A stretch of 64,000 nucleotides of DNA from Gracilibacillus dipsosauri (lineage in GTDB: Bacteria; Bacillota; Bacilli; Bacillales; Amphibacillaceae). The notes beneath the pieces were generated by a model. It saw only the letters and a program-made list of their open reading frames with translations, searched no databases and was not told the origin of the DNA. The stretch covers positions 1-64,000 of the forward strand of contig NZ_QGTD01000008.1 of the NCBI RefSeq assembly GCF_003176895.1, given 5' to 3'. Position 1 is the stretch's first letter. Each line of letters begins with the position of its first letter. Of this stretch, positions 9,034 to 17,582 are shown one piece after another. A program made the translations under genes and the position numbers.

Positions 9034-9633
9034 ATGATTATTGGCTTAACAGGTAATATTGCTAGTGGGAAGTCAACGGTAAGCAACATGTTAAAAGAAT
9101 CGTATCAGATTCCAATTATTGATGCAGATATTATTGCAAGACAAGTGGTAGAGCCAGGAGAGACTTCTTATGATCAAATTGTCGAGACATTTGGTCGGGA
9201 TATTTTACTGGATGATCAGACCATTAATCGAAAAAAACTCGGACAGCTTATTTTTCATGATTCCTCTTTGCGGGAAAAATTAAATAATATCGTTCACCCC
9301 GCAGTCAGAAGAAGAATGGAAGAAGAAAAACAGGCACATCTTTCCAGAGGGGAAAAGGTTATCGTTTTAGATATTCCGCTTCTGTTCGAAAATAATCTAA
9401 CACATTTAGTTGATCGAACCATCGTCGTCTTTACCGAAGAAAAGCAACAATTAAAAAGGTTGATGAATCGTAATCATTTAACAGAAGCAGAAGCAAAGGA
9501 GCGAATGAATGCTCAAATGGATCCAGTAAAGAAAAAAAGACTTGCAGATGCGGTTATCGACAATAGCGGTTCTCTAGAACAGACCGAACAACAGTTAGAG
9601 AAACTCATGCAAAAATGGAGAATTTTTAATTAG
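9034..9633 (+). CDS. coaE: Dephospho-CoA kinase
   Basis: Last step of coenzyme A synthesis: ATP-dependent phosphorylation of the 3'-OH of dephospho-CoA. The protein is 199 aa, the usual length. The P-loop is GNIASGKS at residues 7-14, followed by the family's DADIIAR segment and VLDIPLLFE. The ATG is preceded by GGTGGAG. It is the last gene of the polA-mutM-coaE group. Confidence 0.93.
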   Translation: MIIGLTGNIASGKSTVSNMLKESYQIPIIDADIIARQVVEPGETSYDQIVETFGRDILLDDQTINRKKLGQLIFHDSSLREKLNNIVHPAVRRRMEEEKQAHLSRGEKVIVLDIPLLFENNLTHLVDRTIVVFTEEKQQLKRLMNRNHLTEAEAKERMNAQMDPVKKKRLADAVIDNSGSLEQTEQQLEKLMQKWRIFN

Positions 9634-9688
9634 AGATAGGGCATAAATAACCGTTCTGACAGATGGAAAAATTCGTCCTAAAAATAGC

Positions 9689-9717
9689 TTGTAAAATAGG
9701 CGGAAAGCATATATAAT
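9689..9717 (+). promoter_or_regulatory. Housekeeping-type promoter for speD
   Basis: TTGTAA and TATAAT separated by 17 bp. The predicted start near 9724 gives an untranslated leader of about 190 nt before speD. Confidence 0.65.
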
Positions 9718-9723
9718 CTTTTT

Positions 9724-9913
9724 GGCATATCTTTTTACTTAGAAATCTCTAACGAAGATGAAGTGAACTTTTGAGGAGAGGAAATGTAAAAAGATCTTTT
9801 GGCTAAATCCTTATTGATGAATGCTTAAAGGGTTAGGACCTCTTTGGACTAACTTTCCCCCGTGGTTATTCATGCATGGATTTCAAAAGAATTAGCAAAG
9901 GGGGAGTAAGACA
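9724..9913 (+). ncRNA. Long, probably structured speD leader
   Basis: About 190 nt lie between the promoter and the speD start, with no convincing open frame. AGGGTTAG and CTAACTTT form an 8-bp stem (two G-U pairs) around a loop that can pair CC with GG. It is enclosed by the outer pair ATGAAT and ATTCAT. A C-run after this stem could contact the G-rich ribosome site AAAGGGGGAG, which would be a plausible way to block initiation. No known riboswitch core was recognised. Regulation is inference. Confidence 0.4.
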
Positions 9914-10288
9914 TTGGATACAATGGGAAGACATGTTATTGCAGAGTTATGGAATTGTAACCTTGACATTTTAAATGATTTAGACCGTTTAGAGAAGACT
10001 TTTGTTAATGCGGCATTAAAGGCAGGAGCAGAAATAAGGGAAGTCGCTTTTCACAAATTCGCTCCATTTGGGGTGAGTGGTGTAGTAATTATTTCAGAAT
10101 CCCATTTAACGATTCATAGTTTTCCTGAGCATGGATATGCAAGTATTGATGTCTATACGTGTGGAGATATTATTGATCCACATATCGCAGTAAAGTTCAT
10201 TGAGGAAAAGCTTGAAGCGAAAACAGTAGAAAAATTAGAAGTCCCACGTGGTATGGGAACTGTGAAACTTAAACAAATGAAAGCATAA
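9914..10288 (+). CDS. speD: S-adenosylmethionine decarboxylase proenzyme
   Basis: Makes decarboxylated SAM, the aminopropyl donor for spermidine. The protein is 124 aa, the size of Bacillus-type SpeD. Self-cleavage is expected between E62 and S63 in [12 protein letters not shown], creating the pyruvoyl group on the beta chain; H68 and the Cys of DVYTCGD are the conserved processing and catalytic residues. The start is TTG behind AAAGGGGGAG. In B. subtilis gapB precedes speD; it is missing here and replaced by a long leader. Confidence 0.95.
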   Translation: MDTMGRHVIAELWNCNLDILNDLDRLEKTFVNAALKAGAEIREVAFHKFAPFGVSGVVIISESHLTIHSFPEHGYASIDVYTCGDIIDPHIAVKFIEEKLEAKTVEKLEVPRGMGTVKLKQMKA

Positions 10289-10295
10289 TATGGAG

Positions 10296-10324
10296 AAACC
10301 CTTACATTTCGTAAGGGTTTTATC
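10296..10324 (+). terminator. Terminator of speD
   Basis: AAACCCTTAC pairs with GTAAGGGTTT over a 5-base loop, with a T-rich end. Confidence 0.8.
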
Positions 10325-10440
10325 GTTCATTGCTTATATTCTCCGACATACTTTTCTAATTTATTCGATTTAATCGTTTTCTTCATGAAAACGTGTTAAA
10401 ATAAAATAAATATAAATACATAGTAAGGTGTGAGGAGAAT

Positions 10441-10830
10441 ATGGCATTTCGTGACGTAATAAACAAGAATTTTAACAACCACTCTGAAACAAGAGATAAG
10501 CATTGGGACCCAGCGCTTCAAACTCATTATTTTAAAACAACAAAGGATAAAGCTTTTGATAAACTAGTTCCATTGTTTAAAAGTAGAAAAGAATTTGAAG
10601 TAGTAGCTGTTTCAAAAGATCATGGCGAAATTAGTTTTAATTATAGAAAAGGAAGAAAAGTCTTTATCATTATGACTATTATTATGGTTAAGCCATATCG
10701 AACTGCAATTGATATCTCTGCAACAACAGAGTCTGCGATTCCATTTGATTTTGGCTATAGTCATAAGCTAATTCCAAAGCTTTATGATATAATAAAAAAA
10801 GAACTTGACTATATCGGAACAAAGGAATAA
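10441..10830 (+). CDS. Conserved cytosolic protein of unknown function
   Basis: A 129-aa protein without signal peptide; one strongly hydrophobic beta-type segment (VFIIMTIIMV) but no clear membrane helix. The composition (many Lys, Asp, Phe) suggests a small alpha/beta cytosolic fold. It sits between speD and nrdR; I believe related Bacillaceae carry a similar 'cytosolic protein' there, but no function is recognised. The ATG has GTGAGGAG just upstream and its own upstream AT-rich promoter region. Confidence 0.6.
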   Translation: MAFRDVINKNFNNHSETRDKHWDPALQTHYFKTTKDKAFDKLVPLFKSRKEFEVVAVSKDHGEISFNYRKGRKVFIIMTIIMVKPYRTAIDISATTESAIPFDFGYSHKLIPKLYDIIKKELDYIGTKE

Positions 10831-10872
10831 TGTGTTACGATGAAGAATCGAAAAAACAAGGGATGATTCAAA

Positions 10873-11337
10873 TTGCGATGTCCACATTGTCAATATAAAA
10901 GCACAAAAGTATTAGACTCACGGCCAATTGAAGATGGACGATCGATACGTAGAAGAAGAGAATGCGAATCTTGTAGCTTTCGCTTTACCACCTTTGAACG
11001 AATTGAGGAAGTTCCACTCATTGTCGTTAAAAAGGAAGGAACGAGAGAAGAGTACAGTCGAGATAAGCTAATGCGAGGCTTGATTCGCGCTTGTGAGAAG
11101 AGACCAGTTGCTCTTGAGAAAATCGAGAATATTGCTGTGGAGATTGAGAAGGAATTAAGAAATCGAGGAACTTCCGAAGTGGAAAGTAATGAAATTGGCG
11201 AAATGGTTATGGATCGATTAGTAGATGTAGATGAGGTTGCCTATGTTCGTTTTGCATCTGTTTATCGACAATTTAAGGATATCAGTGTGTTCTTAGAAGA
11301 ATTAAAAGATTTAATAAGAACAGATAACAATCATTAA
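10873..11337 (+). CDS. nrdR: Transcriptional repressor NrdR
   Basis: Represses ribonucleotide reductase genes in response to ATP/dATP balance. The protein is 154 aa. The N-terminal zinc ribbon has C3, C6, C31 and C34, with a basic SIRRRRE stretch between them. The ATP-cone covers about residues 49-139 and includes [16 protein letters not shown]. The start codon is TTG, following GGGATG. Its place before dnaB-dnaI is the same as in Bacillus. Confidence 0.95.
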   Translation: MRCPHCQYKSTKVLDSRPIEDGRSIRRRRECESCSFRFTTFERIEEVPLIVVKKEGTREEYSRDKLMRGLIRACEKRPVALEKIENIAVEIEKELRNRGTSEVESNEIGEMVMDRLVDVDEVAYVRFASVYRQFKDISVFLEELKDLIRTDNNH

Positions 11338-11400
11338 GAAGAGATTTGGATCATGATGATCTAATAGAATTATTTTATCAGCAATAAAGGGGCTATGTAT

Positions 11401-12789
11401 ATGAGTCTAGGCGACTTAGGAAAAATATTACCATCAGAATTATATATAGTCGATTTATCTCGTGATGTACAGCTTTCTTTTACAAGCTCCCTAACACACT
11501 TGTATCAACCATTAATTGGGATTGATGCCCTTTCTCTATATCAAACACTATATTCGGAGTCTACTTTGCAAATCGATCGATCCGATTATCAGACACATCA
11601 TGTGCTGATGAATTATCTCGGTTTACCTCTGGATAGAATTTACCGTGCGAGAAGAAAGCTTGAAGCGATCGGTTTATTGCAGACATTTGAAAGCAATCAA
11701 GATGAACAAAAAACTTACCGATATTTGTTACATCCTCCTTTATCCAGTACAGCTTTTTTTCAAAATGATTTTTTAAGCCACTTATTATATCATCAACTAG
11801 GTAGTGAAAAGTTTAAGCTTGTGAAATCAGCTTTCTTAAAAAAAGAAGCAAAACAATCTCCATCCTCACTCGAAACGACGGCAAAATTTGAGGATGTTTT
11901 TCAATTGAGGGATAAGGACATGGATGCGGAGCTCATACACAAATATGATGATGAAGTGTCAGAAATTCCTATCAACACGGTCGTTGATTTTGAATGGATA
12001 ACACAAATATTAGAACAGAGAATGCTACCAGTGAATAAAATTTTGACGGCAGAGAATAAAAAATTGATCAACCAAATGGTAGCAATGTATGATTTGACCA
12101 ATCATGAGATAGAAAAAGCTTTATTATGGGCAATGAATGATCAGAATCGATTAAATAGAGCAGAATTCCAAGCAGCATGTCTTGACTTAGTTAATGCGAA
12201 TGGAAGCAAAATATCCTTAAAGGTAACAGAATATAAACAGAAGATTAGTCCCATACCTGAAACATCCGCTCAACCGAAATCAAAAGAAGAGCTTCTAGTG
12301 GAACGGTTGGAGCATATTTCACCAAAGCAATTGCTGGAGGACCTATCGGATGGTGCCGCTGCATCTACCCAGGATCTAAAGCTTATAAGTGAAATTATGA
12401 CACAGCAAGGTTTAACGGCAGGCGTTATGAACGTACTAGTCCATTATGTTATGCTGAAAACAGATATGAAGCTATCAAGGAATTATTTGGAGAGAATTGC
12501 AAGTCATTGGGCGCGTAAAAATGTAAAAACCGTTAGACAAGCCATGACATTAGCAAAATCAGAAAATAAAAAATATCAGCAATGGACGACCAATACTTCG
12601 AACAAAAGATATCATTATACATCGAACAAGAAGGACATTGTGCCAGATTGGTATAAAAAGCAGAAGGAATCTGCAAAAAAGGAAAAAAGCAAGCAACCAA
12701 AAGAATCAGAGCTTGATAGAGAACGGAAAGCACAGGAGGCAGATGCACTCCTAGCAGAATATTTACAACAACATGCAAATGAAGATTAG
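11401..12789 (+). CDS. dnaB: Helicase-loading protein DnaB (Firmicute type)
   Basis: Bacillus-type DnaB, which is not the helicase but a membrane-associated initiation protein that helps load DnaC helicase at oriC and at restart sites. It has 462 aa against 472 in B. subtilis. N-terminal and C-terminal DnaD-like helical domains are separated by a polar linker; the C-terminal tail is Lys/Glu-rich. AAAGGGG lies 8 bases before this ATG; an ATG two codons upstream is too close to it. dnaI follows immediately. Confidence 0.88.
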   Translation: MSLGDLGKILPSELYIVDLSRDVQLSFTSSLTHLYQPLIGIDALSLYQTLYSESTLQIDRSDYQTHHVLMNYLGLPLDRIYRARRKLEAIGLLQTFESNQDEQKTYRYLLHPPLSSTAFFQNDFLSHLLYHQLGSEKFKLVKSAFLKKEAKQSPSSLETTAKFEDVFQLRDKDMDAELIHKYDDEVSEIPINTVVDFEWITQILEQRMLPVNKILTAENKKLINQMVAMYDLTNHEIEKALLWAMNDQNRLNRAEFQAACLDLVNANGSKISLKVTEYKQKISPIPETSAQPKSKEELLVERLEHISPKQLLEDLSDGAAASTQDLKLISEIMTQQGLTAGVMNVLVHYVMLKTDMKLSRNYLERIASHWARKNVKTVRQAMTLAKSENKKYQQWTTNTSNKRYHYTSNKKDIVPDWYKKQKESAKKEKSKQPKESELDRERKAQEADALLAEYLQQHANED

Positions 12790-12799
12790 GGATGATATG

Positions 12800-13735
12800 A
12801 TGGAACCAATTCAATCCTCATTAAAAAAATGGATGAAGTCAAATAAGGAATTCCAAACTACCTTCCGGGATATTAAAGCACAGGTGCTACAGGACGAGGG
12901 GATTCAAGCACTGTTAAGCGACCATTTGGAATTGGAAGAATCAGATATTGACCGTCATTTAATAAAGCTGTATGAATATAAGGAAGCCTCAAAAGATTGT
13001 AAAGATTGCCCCAACTTAGCAGGCTGTAAGAATATTATCAAAGGCTATACACCACATTTAGAATTAAATGATCAAGATATTTCTATTCGTTATGAGAAAT
13101 GTTCGTATAAAATACAGGATGAACTTCAAAAAGAAAAGGAATCCTTAGTGCAAAGCCTTTATATGCCAAAGCAGATAAAGGAAGCGACATTAGCGCAACT
13201 TGATACAACCAGTTATGAAAGAAAAGATATAGGAAAGGAAATCATAGAATTCGTCAAGCATTATTCCCAAGACTCCTTTAGAAAGGGTTTATATATATAC
13301 GGGCCATTTGGTACAGGGAAATCTTTCATTCTAGGGGTTTTGTCGAATGAATTAAAGAAAAAAAGAATCAATACGGCGATGATCTATATGCCAGAATTTG
13401 TACGAGAAATGAAAGCATCGATCCAAAATGATTCCTTACAATCTAAAATCGAGCATTTTAAAAAGGTGGATGTTTTAATGTTTGATGATATTGGTGCAGA
13501 ATCGATTTCACCTTGGTTTAGGGATGAAGTGTTAGGTGCCATTTTACAATATCGGATGATGGAGGAATTGCCAGTATTTTTCACTTCGAACTATGATTTA
13601 GATCAATTAGAAGCACATTTAGCTACATCAAATCGTGGAGATGTAGAGACAATAAAAGCAGGAAGAATTATCGAAAGAATTAAACAGCTTAGTAAACCAA
13701 TAGAACTTCATCAACGGTTTCGTGATAATGGATAA
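12800..13735 (+). CDS. dnaI: Primosomal protein DnaI, helicase loader ATPase
   Basis: AAA+ ATPase that loads the replicative helicase together with DnaB and DnaD. The 311 aa equal the B. subtilis length. The N-terminal domain binds zinc through Cys residues in CKDCPNLAGC and a later YEKC. The ATPase domain has Walker A GPFGTGKS, Walker B VLMFDDIGAES and a C-terminal arginine region GRIIERI. The start gives MEPIQ, matching relatives, and sits 8 bases after AGGG. Only 10 bases separate it from dnaB. Confidence 0.92.
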   Translation: MEPIQSSLKKWMKSNKEFQTTFRDIKAQVLQDEGIQALLSDHLELEESDIDRHLIKLYEYKEASKDCKDCPNLAGCKNIIKGYTPHLELNDQDISIRYEKCSYKIQDELQKEKESLVQSLYMPKQIKEATLAQLDTTSYERKDIGKEIIEFVKHYSQDSFRKGLYIYGPFGTGKSFILGVLSNELKKKRINTAMIYMPEFVREMKASIQNDSLQSKIEHFKKVDVLMFDDIGAESISPWFRDEVLGAILQYRMMEELPVFFTSNYDLDQLEAHLATSNRGDVETIKAGRIIERIKQLSKPIELHQRFRDNG

Positions 13736-13743
13736 CTTTTAGG

Positions 13744-13782
13744 CGCATTCGCTTGTACAGCGGATGCGTTAGCTTTTTTCTC
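13744..13782 (+). terminator. Terminator of the nrdR-dnaB-dnaI group
   Basis: CGCATTCGCT pairs with AGCGGATGCG (one G-T) over a 5-base loop and is followed by TTAGCTTTTTT. Confidence 0.85.
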
Positions 13783-13888
13783 CTTTGGACTTCAAAATTT
13801 ACACTTCTTCGTTTACTCCTTGCATCCATTTTATACTCCTAACGTACAAAGTTAAAAAGACTTGAGGTTATTTTTTTTGTTTTTCACC

Positions 13889-13897
13889 CATATAATA
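13889..13897 (+). promoter_or_regulatory. Possible sporulation promoter -10 of ytxC
   Basis: CATATAATA fits the -10 of mother-cell sigma factors (CATAnnnTA) and also contains TATAAT. The -35 side is T-rich and not decisive. It lies 33 bases before the ytxC start. Confidence 0.35.
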
Positions 13898-13929
13898 TAT
13901 CAGTTTGATGGTGATGAGGGTGATGAGAA

Positions 13930-14784
13930 TTGTTAGAAGTATATTTTGAACAAGAGCAAGAAGCGGATGTATTTTATCAGCTTGCTAGAGAAGAAACAGA
14001 AACACAATTAAAAGCCATTCGACGTAGGGGAAATAGAAATAGTATATTCATTTTACAGGTCGAATCAGTTGATATGGACATCAAGAAGAAAACATTAGCT
14101 AAGCTGTTAAGCAATGTGTATATTACGTGTCGTGAAATTCCTCAAATACGTACCATTTTAGAAAAAAAATATCATTTTTCCAACAAGGAGGAAATAGAAC
14201 GAATTACGAGTATTGCCCATTCATTGCTTGAGAAGGATGAAGATATTTATGAGGACAAGATTCACCAGCATGAATTACGAGATATATTAATGGCTATTTT
14301 TTTGTTGCATTTGGAACCAGACGTTATCCGATTTGATTCGATTGTTCATTTTCGCTTACATCATTATCTAGAACAGCTTACCGAAATTGTAGGACTAGCC
14401 ATTGATGAATTTAAGCGGGAAGAAGAATACCAATCCTTTATTAACTCTATTCGAGAGTTCGTACATCGTAAACAAGCAGAAGAGGATGTTATTTTTGTAT
14501 TGGCCGGAGAACAATATCAATTTTATCGAGAGGATGGTACGTGTCTAACTAAAGAAATGCTGGAGGAACTGATGAATCATTTCCCGCTATTTATTTTTGG
14601 AATGCAGGAGAATGAATGGAATATTTCCCCATTACTCATGCTTGCGCCAAAGCATCTTTTTCTTTACACGGAGGACCCAAATGACGCCCAAATCAATACT
14701 ATTCTAAACATATTTCAAGAAAAATGTTCACTATTTCCTTCTGATGCATTTCCATTTTTTGATGCAGAAGAAAAAGAATCTTGA
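13930..14784 (+). CDS. ytxC: Sporulation protein YtxC
   Basis: A 284-aa protein that matches the YtxC family in length, helical character and place between dnaI and thrS. The family is annotated as sporulation-related in Bacillus but its biochemical role is unknown. No membrane segment or signal peptide is visible. The start is TTG behind GGTGATGAG. The thrS promoter begins at its stop codon. The ytxB gene that B. subtilis has just before it is not here; a related TVP38-type gene lies near ysdA instead. Confidence 0.75.
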   Translation: MLEVYFEQEQEADVFYQLAREETETQLKAIRRRGNRNSIFILQVESVDMDIKKKTLAKLLSNVYITCREIPQIRTILEKKYHFSNKEEIERITSIAHSLLEKDEDIYEDKIHQHELRDILMAIFLLHLEPDVIRFDSIVHFRLHHYLEQLTEIVGLAIDEFKREEEYQSFINSIREFVHRKQAEEDVIFVLAGEQYQFYREDGTCLTKEMLEELMNHFPLFIFGMQENEWNISPLLMLAPKHLFLYTEDPNDAQINTILNIFQEKCSLFPSDAFPFFDAEEKES

Positions 14785-14809
14785 TTTTTTTCGCAACAGT
14801 CGTTATAAT
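14781..14809 (+). promoter_or_regulatory. Promoter of thrS
   Basis: TTGATT and TATAAT with 17-bp spacing, overlapping the ytxC stop codon and leading straight into the T-box leader. Confidence 0.65.
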
Positions 14810-14815
14810 AAACCG

Positions 14816-15097
14816 CATATAGTAAAAATGTAATTGTTTTGATGAGGACATGATAGTAGGTATGGCTTACTGTTAGAGAGGAGAGTCTTGGCTGAAAGCT
14901 TTCTGTAGGACCACTTATTATTACCACCTCTGAACTCTACTTATGAACATACGGGAATGTTTAGTAATAAGTAGCGATTCATCATCGTTAACCGATGCAA
15001 GGAAGCTTACATGATTTGGATGTAAGGAAATTGGGTGGAACCACGGGTACAACGCTCGTCCCTTTACTAATAAGTAGAGGGATGGGCGTTTTTATTT
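14816..15097 (+). ncRNA. T-box leader, threonine specific
   Basis: Transcription-attenuation leader read by uncharged tRNA. Stem I carries a specifier-loop ACC (Thr) at 14923-14925, followed by the usual A. The T-box bulge reads GGGTGGAACCACGG; its variable base A matches the U discriminator expected for tRNA-Thr. The terminator stem pairs AACGCTCGTCCCT with AGGGATGGGCGTT and ends in a T-run. When threonyl-tRNA is low the antiterminator should form and thrS be transcribed. Confidence 0.92.
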
Positions 15098-15129
15098 TAC
15101 CTTATTAAAGGATAAGAAATACTAACACA

Positions 15130-15298
15130 TCTGCTAAAGGTCGAACGAATGCGAGTTTATCTAATACGTTAGGAAGGTATAAAATCTCTACACAGCAAAA
15201 GTTCGACGCAGCTGAGATTTTAAGGTGCCAAGTATAAGCAAAACTTGACATTCGCTAAAAGACCAGCGAATGCGAGTTTATCTAATGTAAAGAAGGAG
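15130..15298 (+). repeat. Imperfect 45-bp direct repeat in the thrS leader
   Basis: Two copies share the core GAATGCGAGTTTATCTAAT and diverged flanks starting GCTAAA and ending GAAGG, about 120 bp apart, between the T-box terminator and thrS. The second copy also forms a perfect 8-bp hairpin, CATTCGCT with AGCGAATG, just before the ribosome site. This may be a duplicated leader segment or a second control element. No known RNA family was recognised. Confidence 0.6.
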
Positions 15299-15307
15299 TG
15301 TACAAGT

Positions 15308-17251
15308 ATGAGTCATATTCAGATTACTTTTCCAGATGGAAATAGCAAGGAGTTTCCTAAAGGAACAACAGGAGAAGAGATTGCTGCATCGATCTCACCA
15401 GGATTAAAAAAACAAGCGATAGCAATTAAGCTTGATAATACGTTTTATGATTTGCGAACACCACTTGAAACAGATGGTGTGATAGAAATTATTACATTAA
15501 AAAATCAAGAAGGATTGGAGATTCTTCGTCACTCTACAGCTCACCTGATGGCACAAGCAATTAAGCGAATTTTCCCAAATGTCAAATTGGGCGTAGGGCC
15601 AACCATTGAAAATGGGTTCTATTATGATATAGATATGGAAGAAAGCCTAACACCAGAAGATTTACCACGTATTGAAAAAGAAATGAAGCGTATAGTGGAC
15701 GAGAATTTAGAGGTAGTACGTAAAGAAGTATCACGTGACGAGGCAAAAGCGATATTCGAAGAAATTGGTGATGACCTCAAGTTAGAATTACTTGATGCGA
15801 TTCCAGAGAATGAAACAGTTACGATCTATGAACAAGGGGAATTTTTTGATCTTTGTCGTGGGGTACACGTCCCGCAAACTAGCAAAATTAAAGTGTTCCA
15901 ATTATTGAGTATATCTGGCGCATATTGGCGAGGAGATAGCAATAATCAAATGCTTCAACGCATTTACGGAACTGCCTTTGAAAAGCAAAGTCAGCTAGAT
16001 GAATATTTACGACTTAGAGAAGAAGCAAAAGAACGTGATCATCGCAAGCTAGGTAAAGAGCTAGGTATCTTTACAATCTCTCAAAAGGTTGGGCAAGGGT
16101 TACCATTATGGCTTCCAAAGGGAGCAACTATCCGTCGTACGATTGAACGATATATTGTCGATTTGGAAGAAAGATTAGGATATAATCATGTGTATACACC
16201 CGTTTTAGGGAGTGTGGAGCTATACAAAACAAGTGGACACTGGGATCACTATCAGGATGATATTTTCCCACCAATGGAAATGGATAATGAAGACTTAATC
16301 TTGCGTCCAATGAACTGTCCACATCATATGATGGTATACAAAAATGAACTGCATAGCTATCGAAATTTACCTGTACGTATAGCAGAGCTTGGAACAATGC
16401 ACCGCCATGAAATGTCGGGAGCACTTGCAGGATTACAACGTGTACGTGGTATGACTTTAAATGATGCTCACATCTTTGCAAGACCAGATCAATTAAAGGA
16501 TGAATTCAGTCGAGTGGTAGAGCTTGTACAAAACGTGTATCAAGATTTCGGTATTGAGGATTATTACTTCCGTCTATCTTATCGTGATCCAGAGGATACG
16601 GAAAAATATATCGATAATGATGAAATGTGGGAAAAAGCACAAAGTATGCTCAAAGAGACGATGGAAGACTTGAAGCTAGATTATGTGGAAGCAGAAGGAG
16701 AGGCAGCCTTCTATGGTCCAAAACTGGATGTACAAGTGAAAACAGCACTTGGAAAAGATGAAACGTTATCAACCGTTCAGCTTGATTTTCTATTGCCTGA
16801 ACGATTTGATTTAACATACATCGGAGAGGATGGGAAAGAACATCGTCCTGTCGTTATCCATCGCGGGGTAGTTTCTACTATGGAACGATTTGTAGCTTTC
16901 TTATTAGAGGAATACAAAGGTGCCTTTCCAACATGGCTCGCACCAATTCAAGCACGAATTATTCCAGTTTCCAATGAAGTACATCTCGACTATGCGAAGA
17001 AGGTTGAGGATGAACTTCGTTTTGCAGGTGTTCGAGTGGAATTGGATGAGCGTGAAGAGAAAATCGGCTATAAAATCCGTGAAGCACAAACACAAAAAGT
17101 ACCTTTTGCTATAGTCGTTGGGGATAAAGAAGTAGAAACCAATGCTGTAAACATACGCCGATATGGAGAGAAAAACTCAGAAACGATTGATTTCGAAGAA
17201 TTTAAGCAATTGATTCAGAAAGAAATAGAAGAGCGTCAATTAAGAAAATAG
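15308..17251 (+). CDS. thrS: Threonyl-tRNA synthetase
   Basis: Charges tRNA-Thr; class II synthetase of 647 aa. An N-terminal TGS domain (about 1-62) is followed by the editing SAD domain with HSTAH, then the catalytic core whose zinc ligands include the Cys of MNCPHHM, and an anticodon-binding domain from about 545. The ATG chosen follows AAGGAGTG and matches relatives; an upstream in-frame ATG lies inside the leader repeat. It is controlled by the threonine T-box upstream. Confidence 0.96.
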   Translation: MSHIQITFPDGNSKEFPKGTTGEEIAASISPGLKKQAIAIKLDNTFYDLRTPLETDGVIEIITLKNQEGLEILRHSTAHLMAQAIKRIFPNVKLGVGPTIENGFYYDIDMEESLTPEDLPRIEKEMKRIVDENLEVVRKEVSRDEAKAIFEEIGDDLKLELLDAIPENETVTIYEQGEFFDLCRGVHVPQTSKIKVFQLLSISGAYWRGDSNNQMLQRIYGTAFEKQSQLDEYLRLREEAKERDHRKLGKELGIFTISQKVGQGLPLWLPKGATIRRTIERYIVDLEERLGYNHVYTPVLGSVELYKTSGHWDHYQDDIFPPMEMDNEDLILRPMNCPHHMMVYKNELHSYRNLPVRIAELGTMHRHEMSGALAGLQRVRGMTLNDAHIFARPDQLKDEFSRVVELVQNVYQDFGIEDYYFRLSYRDPEDTEKYIDNDEMWEKAQSMLKETMEDLKLDYVEAEGEAAFYGPKLDVQVKTALGKDETLSTVQLDFLLPERFDLTYIGEDGKEHRPVVIHRGVVSTMERFVAFLLEEYKGAFPTWLAPIQARIIPVSNEVHLDYAKKVEDELRFAGVRVELDEREEKIGYKIREAQTQKVPFAIVVGDKEVETNAVNIRRYGEKNSETIDFEEFKQLIQKEIEERQLRK

Positions 17252-17265
17252 CTTAAATAAAGGAA

Positions 17266-17299
17266 AACTCCCCACCTGTTATAAGTGGGGAGTTGTTTT
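17266..17299 (+). terminator. Terminator of thrS
   Basis: AACTCCCCAC pairs with GTGGGGAGTT over a 9-base loop, followed by GTTTTC. It also sits at the end of the convergent small gene and may serve both strands. Confidence 0.8.
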
Positions 17300-17464
17300 C
17301 TATCTGAAAAAATTTTTGATTGCTGCCAGTCGTATCTTATGGCCACAGTCATCGCAACAAAATATAGCTTTCCTATTTTCTTTGAATTTTTTGTATCTTT
17401 CACTGCCTTCATAAACTTTAAACACATTTTTGCAGTTATAGCATTTCACTTCATAATGAAACAT
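17300..17464 (-). CDS. Small two-CxxC zinc-ribbon protein (DUF2197-like)
   Basis: A 54-aa open frame with a strong ribosome site (ATGGGGGG, 5 bases before ATG). It carries C8-x2-C11 in CYNCKNVF and a second pair in FCCDDCGHKI, the layout of a small zinc ribbon, with a basic middle and end. It resembles the DUF2197/YlaI type of small Bacillus proteins; that family call is tentative. It lies downstream of alsT on the same strand and converges on thrS. Its function is unknown. Confidence 0.65.
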   Translation of the reverse strand: MFHYEVKCYNCKNVFKVYEGSERYKKFKENRKAIFCCDDCGHKIRLAAIKNFFR

Positions 17465-17582
17465 TTCATCCCCCCATTTTGCCCTTCCCTTCTAGTTGGT
17501 TTGTAAAAAATTGTAATATTCTTAAGCTTTTACATTTACATAAACCAGGTAAAATTACAGATAATGCTTAGCTAACAATTGA

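Noticed and set aside
17285-17506. 73-aa plus-strand frame after thrS
   Set aside because: It is the shadow of the 54-aa CxxC gene on the minus strand.
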